A stretch of DNA of 47,634 nucleotides, taken from the NCBI GenBank assembly GCA_012396115.1, contig JAAXOU010000002.1, positions 1-47,634 of the forward strand. Reading direction: 5' to 3'. Origin of the DNA: Streptomyces somaliensis DSM 40738. GTDB taxonomy: Bacteria; Actinomycetota; Actinomycetes; Streptomycetales; Streptomycetaceae. Position 1 is the first letter of the stretch, and each line of letters begins with the position of its first letter. The notes below the pieces were generated by a model. It searched no databases and had not been told where the DNA came from. It saw only the letters and a list, made by a program, of their open reading frames with translations. The position numbers were made by a program, and so were the translations under genes. Shown piece after piece: positions 41,293 through 47,634 of this stretch.

Positions 41293-42888
41293 GTGGAGAG
41301 CGGAACGGAAGACTTCGCGAAGGAGTTGCGGGCGCTCAAGGAGCGTTCCGGCCTCAGTTACGGCGCACTCGCCAAGCGGGCGCACATGAGCACCTCGACG
41401 CTGCACCGCTACTGCAACGGCGACGCCGTGCCGACGGAGTTCGCCCCCTTGGAGCGGCTCGCGCGACTGTGCGGGGCGTCCCGGGAGGAGACGGTGGCGC
41501 TGCACCGGCGCTGGATCGTCGCCGACGAGGCCCGGCGCCGCGGCCGAACGGCGCCGGGACGGTCGCCCTCAGCGGGTGACGGGCCCGGCGCGGAAGAGGA
41601 GCGCGGCGGCGGGGCGGCCCCGGCCGGGATCCCGGGCACGATCGGGCCGGGTACGTCGGAGGTGCCGGGCTCGTCTCCCGCCGCCTCGATTCCTGCCGCC
41701 TCGACCTCCGCCGCCCCGTCTCCCGCCGCCCCGACTCCCGTCCCGGGTACGGACGGGGCCTCCGCCGGGCCCGGCCCGTACGCCGATCCCGCGCCGCCGC
41801 AGGCCCCCGAGGCCGGCACGGGCGGGGGTACCGATACGGGCGGGGGTACCGGCACGGGCGGGGGTGCCGGTGCGAACACCGATGCCGGTCCCCTCACCGT
41901 CGTCGCGCCGCCGGCTCCGCGACGGCCTGCGGGCGACCGGTCACGGCGGCGGGTCGTCCTCGCCGTCGCCGCTGCCGCCGTCGTGGCGCTGACCGCCTCC
42001 GCCGTGCTCGCCGGAACCCTGGACTCCAGTACGGCCAGGGGCAACCTCACCGTCGACAACGGGCACCGCGCCGCACCCGCCCGGCCCTCGCTCTCCGTCC
42101 GCCCCACCGGAGCGGCCTCCTCCGCCTCCCCGTCGTCCTCGCCCTCGTCCGGCACCTCGAGCCCCTCCGGCACCTCAAGCCCCTCCGCCACCGCGTCCCG
42201 CACCTCCACCGCGCCTTCGCTGGCGGCGAGCCCGGGCGAGCACACGGCGAAGCGGAGGAGGAGCGGCGTACCGCTGACCGTGGACGTGCGCTCGCACGTC
42301 TGGCCGCACCCGTGCGACCAGTCGTACATGGTGGACCGCCCGCCCGCTCGGGTTCCGCCGCCGCCGTCGCCGCAGGACGCGCGCGGCTGGGTCACCGCCC
42401 TGGGCGGGACACCGGCCGACAGGATGATGATGGAACTGTCCGTGCAGGGCACGAGCGAAGAGGTGGTGGTCCTCCACGCGCTGCACGTGCGCATCGTCGA
42501 GAAGGGCGCGCCGCTGCCGTGGACCACGTACCTGATGGGCGACGGTTGCGGCGGCCAGATGACGCCGATGAGCCTCGACATCAACCTGGACGCGGCGCGA
42601 CCGCGTGTCGTGCCCGTCGCCGGGCAGCAGGGCGACAGGGAGATCCCGGCGACCGACTTCCCGTACAAGGTCTCCGCGACCGACCCGCAGATGCTGCGGG
42701 TCACGGCGCACACGGCGGGGCACTCCGTGCGCTGGTACGCCGAACTCGAGTGGAGCAGCGGGGACCGGCGGGGCACCCTGCTGATCGACGACCGCGGCCG
42801 CCCCTTCGCCACGAGCGCGGCCGCGGGACGGCCCCACTACGCGTACCCGCTGGGCGGCAGCGGATGGCTCCCCGTCGAGTACGAGTGA
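41293..42888 (+). CDS. Membrane-anchored XRE-family protein with extracytoplasmic domain
   Basis: A 531-aa protein. The N-terminal cytoplasmic HTH (about 8-60) reads LKERSGLSYGALAKRAHMSTSTLHRYCNG. A long Pro/Ala/Ser/Gly-rich linker (about 80-215) includes GGGTDTGGGTGTGGG. One transmembrane helix (about 221-243) leads to a second Ser/Thr-rich linker and a folded C-terminal domain (about 325-530, SHVWPHPCDQSYMVDRPP ... MGDGCGGQM) presumably outside the cell. This one-component layout would pass an external signal to a DNA-binding domain. The GTG at 41293 follows gaaggggagacc. It is divergent from the lipoprotein/peptide genes and separated from argS by a terminator. Confidence 0.87.
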   Translation: MESGTEDFAKELRALKERSGLSYGALAKRAHMSTSTLHRYCNGDAVPTEFAPLERLARLCGASREETVALHRRWIVADEARRRGRTAPGRSPSAGDGPGAEEERGGGAAPAGIPGTIGPGTSEVPGSSPAASIPAASTSAAPSPAAPTPVPGTDGASAGPGPYADPAPPQAPEAGTGGGTDTGGGTGTGGGAGANTDAGPLTVVAPPAPRRPAGDRSRRRVVLAVAAAAVVALTASAVLAGTLDSSTARGNLTVDNGHRAAPARPSLSVRPTGAASSASPSSSPSSGTSSPSGTSSPSATASRTSTAPSLAASPGEHTAKRRRSGVPLTVDVRSHVWPHPCDQSYMVDRPPARVPPPPSPQDARGWVTALGGTPADRMMMELSVQGTSEEVVVLHALHVRIVEKGAPLPWTTYLMGDGCGGQMTPMSLDINLDAARPRVVPVAGQQGDREIPATDFPYKVSATDPQMLRVTAHTAGHSVRWYAELEWSSGDRRGTLLIDDRGRPFATSAAAGRPHYAYPLGGSGWLPVEYE

Positions 42889-42984
42889 CGGTCCGGCAGG
42901 GGCGGGAACCGACGGCCTGAAAAGGGGACGGGCCCCCCGAGCGAGCCCGCCCCGAGCGGGCCCGACGTGGGCGGGCCCGACGTG

Positions 42985-43018
42985 GGCGCGGCCGGCCCCC
43001 GGGGGAGCCGGCCGCGCC
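42985..43018. terminator. Bidirectional terminator between XRE-membrane gene and argS
   Basis: A perfect 12-bp stem (ggcgcggccggc 42985-42996 with gccggccgcgcc 43007-43018) and a 10-nt loop, between convergent genes and ending 4 bp from the argS stop. A tandem copy of gggcccgacgtgggc precedes it. Confidence 0.85.
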
Positions 43019-43022
43019 GGGG

Positions 43023-44810
43023 TCAGAGGCGCTCGGGCGTGCGGATGCCCAGCAGCGCCATGCCCCGGTGGAGGGTGCGCGCCGTCAGGTCGCACAGGAA
43101 CAGGCGGTTCTCGACCTGCTCCGGCGCCGGCGCCTTCAGGACCGGGCACTCCGCGTAGAACGTCGTGTACAGCGACGCCAGCTGGTACAGGTAGGCGGCG
43201 AGCTTGTGCGGCTCGTACACCGCGGCCACCTCGGCGAGCACCTCGCCGAACTGGTCCAGGTGCAGGCCGAGCGCCCGCTCCGCCGGGGCCAGCCCCAGCT
43301 CCGGGTGCGCGGCCGGCCGCGCGTCGCCGGACTTGCGGATGATCGACCGGATGCGCGCGTACGCGTACTGGAGGTACACCGAGGTGTCGCCGTTGAGCGA
43401 GACCATCTGGTCCAGGTCGAACTTGTAGTCGCGGGAGGCGGACGTCGACAGGTCCGCGTACTTGATCGCGCCGATGCCGACCTGGGCGCCGCGCTCGGCG
43501 ATCTCCTCCTCGGTGAGCCGCTCGCCCTCGGGGAGGCCCTCGGACTTCTCCCGGACGACCGCCGAGGCGCGCTCGACCGCCTCGTCCAGCAGGTCCACGA
43601 GGCGGACCGTCTCGCCCTCGCGGGTCTTGAACGGCTTGCCGTCCTTGCCGAGGACCGTGCCGAACGCCAGCTGGACGGCCTTCACGCCGTCGCCGAGCCA
43701 GCCCGCGCGGCGCGCCGTCTCGAAGACCATCTTGAAGTGCAGCGACTGCCGGGCGTCCACCACGTACAGCAGGGTGTCCGCGCCGAGCTTCTGCACCCGG
43801 TCGCGGATGGCGGACAGGTCCGTCGCCGCGTAGCCGTAGCCGCCGTTCGACTTGCGGACGATCAGCGGGACCGGCTGGCCGTCCGGACCCTTCACGTCGT
43901 CGAAGAACACGCACAGCGCGCCCTCCGAGCGGACCGCGACCCCCGACTCCTCCAGGAGCCGGCAGGTCTCGTCCAGCATGTCGTTGTAACCCGACTCGCC
44001 GACCACGTCCTGGTCGCGGATCTCCATGTCCAGCTTGTCGAAGACCGAGTAGAAGTAGATCTTCGACTCGTCGACGAAGCGCTGCCACAGCCGCAGCGTC
44101 TCCGGGTCGCCGGACTGGAGCAGGACGACCCGGTCGCGGGAGCGCGCCTTGAACTCCTCGTCCGAGTCGAACAGCGCGCGCGACGCCTTGTAGAGCCGGT
44201 TCAGGTTCGACATGGCCTCCTCGCCGGAGACCTGGGCGTCGCCCGTGTCCGCCCTGTGGTCCAGCTCGTGCGGGTGCTCGATCAGGTACTGGACGAGCAT
44301 GCCGAACTGGGTGCCCCAGTCGCCGATGTGGTGGCGCCGGACCACCTTCTCGCCGGTGAACTCCAGGATCCGCACCACCGCGTCGCCGATGACGGCGGAC
44401 CGCAGGTGGCCGACGTGCATCTCCTTCGCCACGTTGGGCTGGGCGTAGTCGATGACGGTGGTGCCCGGCCGCTCCGCGCGCGGCACGCCGAGGCGGTCGT
44501 CGGCGGCGCGGGCCGCCAGCGTCTCCACGATCGCCCAGTCGCCGAGCGTGATGTTGAGGAAGCCGGGGCCGGAGACCTCGACGCCCTCCAGCACCTCGTC
44601 CGACGGGAGCGCGTCGACGACCTTCGCCGCCAGCTCGCGCGGGTTGCCCTTGAGCTTCTTCGCGAGCGCCAGGATGCCGTTGGCCTGGAAGTCGGCCCGG
44701 TCGCTTCGTCGCAGCAGCGGGTCGGCGGAGCCGGCCTCCGGCAGGGCTGCCGAGAGGGCGTCCGCGAGGCGCTGCTGCACGGTCGAAGCGAGGGAAGGGA
44801 CCGAGGCCAT
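43023..44810 (-). CDS. argS: Arginyl-tRNA synthetase
   Basis: A 595-aa class I synthetase charging tRNA-Arg. An N-terminal Add1-like domain (about 1-110) precedes the catalytic core, with the HIGH-type motif HVGH (132-135) in [11 protein letters not shown], and further on [24 protein letters not shown] and the DALR anticodon domain. Length is normal. The KMSKS function is weak in this family. ATG 44810 follows a purine-rich segment (gaacggaagctc). It is divergent from lysS, sharing a 263-bp promoter region. This is a housekeeping gene. Confidence 0.97.
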   Translation of the reverse strand: MASVPSLASTVQQRLADALSAALPEAGSADPLLRRSDRADFQANGILALAKKLKGNPRELAAKVVDALPSDEVLEGVEVSGPGFLNITLGDWAIVETLAARAADDRLGVPRAERPGTTVIDYAQPNVAKEMHVGHLRSAVIGDAVVRILEFTGEKVVRRHHIGDWGTQFGMLVQYLIEHPHELDHRADTGDAQVSGEEAMSNLNRLYKASRALFDSDEEFKARSRDRVVLLQSGDPETLRLWQRFVDESKIYFYSVFDKLDMEIRDQDVVGESGYNDMLDETCRLLEESGVAVRSEGALCVFFDDVKGPDGQPVPLIVRKSNGGYGYAATDLSAIRDRVQKLGADTLLYVVDARQSLHFKMVFETARRAGWLGDGVKAVQLAFGTVLGKDGKPFKTREGETVRLVDLLDEAVERASAVVREKSEGLPEGERLTEEEIAERGAQVGIGAIKYADLSTSASRDYKFDLDQMVSLNGDTSVYLQYAYARIRSIIRKSGDARPAAHPELGLAPAERALGLHLDQFGEVLAEVAAVYEPHKLAAYLYQLASLYTTFYAECPVLKAPAPEQVENRLFLCDLTARTLHRGMALLGIRTPERL

Positions 44811-45073
44811 GAGCTTCCGTTCCTGTGTCGGGGTCGTGTTCGGGGTCTTGTGGGGTGTCCGGATGGTGCTTTTCCGGTTGTCAAGTGTCCCACGGCCGAG
44901 CGGTCTCCCTCCCCCGGCTTCCCCGGCCTGTGGACGGCCTCCGGCCGGCGGGCGGCCCGGCCTGTGGACAACCTCCGGCCCGGCCGTCCCGTCTGGGAGA
45001 ATGGCCCGGGGGCGCAGCCGTCCCCGGACCAGCCCTTCGAAACCCGCACAGAACACACAAGGACGTGCCGATC
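44811..45073. promoter_or_regulatory. Divergent argS/lysS promoter region with a 25-bp direct repeat
   Basis: A 25-bp sequence beginning cccggcctgtggac occurs at 44922-44946 and 44956-44980 with two mismatches. On the minus strand a TTGACA lies near 44880, a candidate argS -35, but no convincing -10 follows. No conserved T-box or other riboswitch is visible. Confidence 0.5.
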
Positions 45074-46810
45074 GTGGCTCAGAGCAGCACCGAGACCGAC
45101 TGGGTCTCCCGTTTCGCGGACGAGGTCATCGCCGAGTCGGAGCGACGTGCGCCTGGCAAACCGGTCGTCGTCGCCTCCGGCCTCTCCCCGTCCGGCCCCA
45201 TCCACCTCGGCAACCTCCGCGAGGTCATGACCCCGCACCTGGTGGCCGACGAGATCCGCCGCCGCGGGCACCGGGTCCGGCACCTGATCTCCTGGGACGA
45301 CTACGACCGCTACCGCAAGGTCCCGGCCGGCGTCCCCGGCGTCGACGACTCCTGGGCCGAGCACATCGGCAAGCCGCTGACGTCCGTCCCGGCCCCGGCC
45401 GGCTCCCCGCACGCGAACTGGGCGGAGCACTTCAAGGCCGCCATGGTCGAGTCGCTCGCCGAGCTGGGCGTGGAGTTCGACGGCATCAGCCAGACGGAGC
45501 AGTACACCTCCGGGGCCTACCGCGCGCAGATCCTGCACGCCATGAGGCACCGCGCGAAGATCGACGAGATCCTCGACCGGTACCGGACGAAGGACAAGGC
45601 CACCGGCCGGCCCAGGGCCGCGGCGCAGCAGAAGCCGGCCGACGAGGCCGAGCTGGCGGCCGCCGAGGGCTCCGGCGCCGCCGGCGAGGACGACGGCTCG
45701 GGCGGCGCCGGCGGGTACTACCCGTACAAGCCGTACTGCGGCCGCTGCGGGCGCGACCTGACGACCGTCACGTCGTACGACGACGACACGACGGAGCTGG
45801 CGTACGGCTGCGCGTGCGGCTTCTCCGAGACCGTCCTGCTGAGCGGGTTCGACCGCGGCAAGCTGGTGTGGAAGGTCGACTGGCCGATGCGCTGGGCGTA
45901 CGAGGGCGTGGTCTTCGAGCCCAGCGGCGTCGACCACTCGTCGCCCGGCTCCTCCTTCGTGGTCGGCGGCCAGATCGTCCGCGAGGTCTTCGACGGCGTC
46001 CAGCCGATCGGCCCGATGTACGCCTTCGTCGGCATCTCCGGCATGGCGAAGATGTCCTCCTCCAAGGGCGGGGTCCCCACGCCGGCGGACGCGCTGAAGA
46101 TCATGGAGGCGCCGCTGCTGCGCTGGCTGTACGCGCGCCGCAGGCCGAACCAGGCGTTCAAGATCGCGTTCGACCAGGAGATCCAGCGGCTCTACGACGA
46201 GTGGGACAAGCTGGAGGCCAAGGTCGCGGACGGCACGGCGCTGCCGGCCGACGCCGCCGCGCACTCGCGGGCCGTGCGCACGGCCGCCGGCGAACTGCCG
46301 CGCACACCGCGCCCGCTGCCCTACCGGACGCTCGCCTCGGTCGTGGACATCACGGCCGGGCACGACGAGCAGACCCTGCGCATCCTCGGCGAACTGGACC
46401 CGGCGAACCCGCTGTCGTCGCTCGACGAGGTGCGGCCGCGGCTGGACCGCGCGGAGAACTGGATCACCACCCACGTCCCGGCCGAGGCCCGCACCGTCGT
46501 GCGGGACGAGCCGGACACGGAGCTGCTGGTCTCCCTCGGCGACGAGGGCCGCGAGTCGCTGCGGCTCCTGCTGGAGCGCCTGGACGACCACTGGTCGCTG
46601 GACGGCCTGACGACGCTCGTCTACGGCGTGCCGAAGATCATGGCCGGGCTGGACCCGGAGGCGAAGCCGACCCCGGAGCTGAAGGCCGCCCAGCGCGACT
46701 TCTTCGCCCTGCTGTACCGCCTGCTCGTCGGCCGGGACACGGGCCCGCGCCTCCCGACGCTGCTCCTGGCGGTCGGCGCGGAGCGCGTCCGCAAGCTGCT
46801 GGGCGCGTGA
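45074..46810 (+). CDS. lysS: Lysyl-tRNA synthetase, class I
   Basis: A 578-aa class I LysRS (the archaeal/actinobacterial type, unrelated to the class II enzyme). It has the HIGH motif HLGN (44-47) in [13 protein letters not shown], the KMSKS loop KMSSSKGG (326-333), and a zinc-ribbon-like CGRCG...CACG in an insert near 218-250. The ribosome site aagga (45059-45063) lies 1 nt before GTG 45065 and 10 nt before GTG 45074. I take the second, although the first is a common annotation choice. Housekeeping gene, divergent from argS. Confidence 0.95.
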   Translation: MAQSSTETDWVSRFADEVIAESERRAPGKPVVVASGLSPSGPIHLGNLREVMTPHLVADEIRRRGHRVRHLISWDDYDRYRKVPAGVPGVDDSWAEHIGKPLTSVPAPAGSPHANWAEHFKAAMVESLAELGVEFDGISQTEQYTSGAYRAQILHAMRHRAKIDEILDRYRTKDKATGRPRAAAQQKPADEAELAAAEGSGAAGEDDGSGGAGGYYPYKPYCGRCGRDLTTVTSYDDDTTELAYGCACGFSETVLLSGFDRGKLVWKVDWPMRWAYEGVVFEPSGVDHSSPGSSFVVGGQIVREVFDGVQPIGPMYAFVGISGMAKMSSSKGGVPTPADALKIMEAPLLRWLYARRRPNQAFKIAFDQEIQRLYDEWDKLEAKVADGTALPADAAAHSRAVRTAAGELPRTPRPLPYRTLASVVDITAGHDEQTLRILGELDPANPLSSLDEVRPRLDRAENWITTHVPAEARTVVRDEPDTELLVSLGDEGRESLRLLLERLDDHWSLDGLTTLVYGVPKIMAGLDPEAKPTPELKAAQRDFFALLYRLLVGRDTGPRLPTLLLAVGAERVRKLLGA

Positions 46811-46840
46811 GGCGGGGGGCGGGCCGCCCCGAGTGACGCG

Positions 46841-46873
46841 CGGAGGGCCTCCCCCCGGGGGTGAGGCGCTCCG
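46841..46873. terminator. Terminator between lysS and the right-edge gene
   Basis: Imperfect stem cggagggcctc (46841-46851) / gaggcgctccg (46863-46873) with an 11-nt loop, between two convergent genes. Confidence 0.55.
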
Positions 46874-46909
46874 CCGTCGCCGCGCCGCCCGGGCCCCCCG
46901 GGGCCGGGT

Positions 46910-47634
46910 TCAGGCGATGTGCTCGGCTTCCAACTCGGCCTGGTAGTGGGCGATGAAGTCCGGGAGGACCCTGCGCAGCAGCGGTACGGCGCGCGGGTGC
47001 CGGAGGCCCTCCGTCTCCGCGAGGCGCAGGGCCAGTGCGTCGGCGGCGGGCGGGCTTCTGTGCTCCTTCACGTGCGCCTGGAACGCCTCGTACGCCGCGC
47101 GGACGTACTCCTGCTCTTCCTCCGCCCCCGGCAGGCGGTCGGTGTCCCCGGTGTGCGCGACCGGGTCGTACGAGCCCGCGTAGGCGGTGTCCTGGGGAAG
47201 CTTGGGCGCGGAGAACCAGGGGCTGACGTGGTCGGCGGGGGCGGCGGACGGCTCGGGCCGGGGATCCGGCCCGGCCGCGACCCGCGGTTCGGGTCCGGCC
47301 TGCGCGCCGACGTCGGGTTCCGTGCGTACGACGGGTTCCCCGGGTACGTCGGGCCCCGTGCGCACGTCCGGTTCCGTGCGTACGCCGGGTTCCGCCCGCA
47401 CCTCGGGTTCCGCCGGTGCGCCGGGTCCGGCCTGCGGTTCGGTCGCGGTTCGCGGGTCCGCCGGCGCATCGGTTGCGGGCCGCGGGTCCGGTTCGGGCCG
47501 GGGGCGGGGGGCCCGGGGCGGTTGCGGTTGAGCCTGCTGGTGCTGGTGCTGGTGCTGGTGCCGGGACCGGTCCGGCCCCGGCGGCCGGTCCCCGGCCGGG
47601 CCGGAGGACCCGGCCCGCGCGGGCGCCGGCCCCG
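46910..47634 (-). CDS. Partial gene leaving the window: Pro-rich protein, possibly DUF2637-type
   Basis: The frame is open from the stop at 46910 to the window end, so only the C-terminal 241 codons or so are present. From the edge inwards it has a Pro/Arg/Gln-rich low-complexity stretch with a (His-Gln)4 run, then about four repeats of an EPDVRTGPDV-like decapeptide, then a folded C-terminal domain (SYDPVAHTGDTDRLPGAEEEQEYVRAAYEAFQAHVKEHRSPPAADALALRLAE). This long linker plus short helical domain recalls the DUF2637 membrane proteins often found beside lysS in Streptomyces, but the membrane part would lie outside. An internal GTG at 47401 is unlikely to be the start. Confidence 0.65.
   Translation of the reverse strand, partial: GPAPARAGSSGPAGDRPPGPDRSRHQHQHQHQQAQPQPPRAPRPRPEPDPRPATDAPADPRTATEPQAGPGAPAEPEVRAEPGVRTEPDVRTGPDVPGEPVVRTEPDVGAQAGPEPRVAAGPDPRPEPSAAPADHVSPWFSAPKLPQDTAYAGSYDPVAHTGDTDRLPGAEEEQEYVRAAYEAFQAHVKEHRSPPAADALALRLAETEGLRHPRAVPLLRRVLPDFIAHYQAELEAEHIA

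Noticed and set aside
44811..45073. T-box or other riboswitch ahead of argS or lysS
   Set aside because: No specifier stem, T-box sequence or terminator/antiterminator pair is visible; actinobacterial T-boxes mainly precede ileS and I see none here.

Overview
The window is high-GC DNA (about 70-75 % G+C by eye) with strong third-position GC bias, GTG starts, ATGA/GTGA stop-start overlaps, DUF397/XRE/HATPase gene trios, PucR-type regulators and rare in-frame TTA codons. Together these indicate a Streptomyces or close relative. Both edges cut through ordinary chromosome: argS/lysS on the right, and a small membrane protein plus a beta-lactamase-fold enzyme on the left.

Layout. 0.1-2.3 kb: membrane protein, a 21-bp tandem repeat, and a serine hydrolase co-transcribed with a 76-aa HTH protein whose promoter carries two copies of an inverted repeat. 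2.5-9.1 kb: a complete type I restriction-modification operon in the order hsdR-hsdS-hsdM, with a DUF4145/HEPN-like extension on HsdR and an AT-rich specificity block in HsdS. 9.2-10.9 kb: DUF397, XRE and anti-sigma-like ATPase genes.

11.2-30.2 kb is an accessory, conflict-type region. It holds two versions of one three-gene module: a small protein beginning M(A/S)WxEWExLK, a large WXG-like or DUF1023 protein, and a small lipoprotein (12.9-15.4 kb on +; 24.6-21.7 kb on -). There is also a third, broken version (orphan lipoprotein at 18.1 kb behind an effector tail). The first module is bracketed by two identical 397-bp direct repeats that carry a truncated copy of the nearby ATPase gene. The region also contains a methyltransferase, a GNAT-like protein, a two-gene NB-ARC/TPR system, an erythromycin-esterase-like enzyme, a secreted S1 protease, a SUKH immunity-type protein between two transposase relics (IS5-like and ISAs1-like), and a second degenerate repeat pair at 24.7 and 30.0 kb.

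30.3-40 kb: DUF1203 protein, PucR-type regulator (with a TTA codon), a LysA-fold PLP decarboxylase, hemB, a GNAT-ATP-grasp fusion, and a membrane-tethered adenylation-domain protein. The last two are convergent and overlap by 71 bp. This may be a small uncharacterised biosynthetic set around hemB. 40-47.6 kb: DUF1876, a DUF4232 lipoprotein with a 32-aa membrane peptide, a membrane-anchored XRE protein, argS and lysS (divergent), and the C-terminal part of a protein that leaves the window.

All family assignments come from reading motifs by eye; no database search was run.
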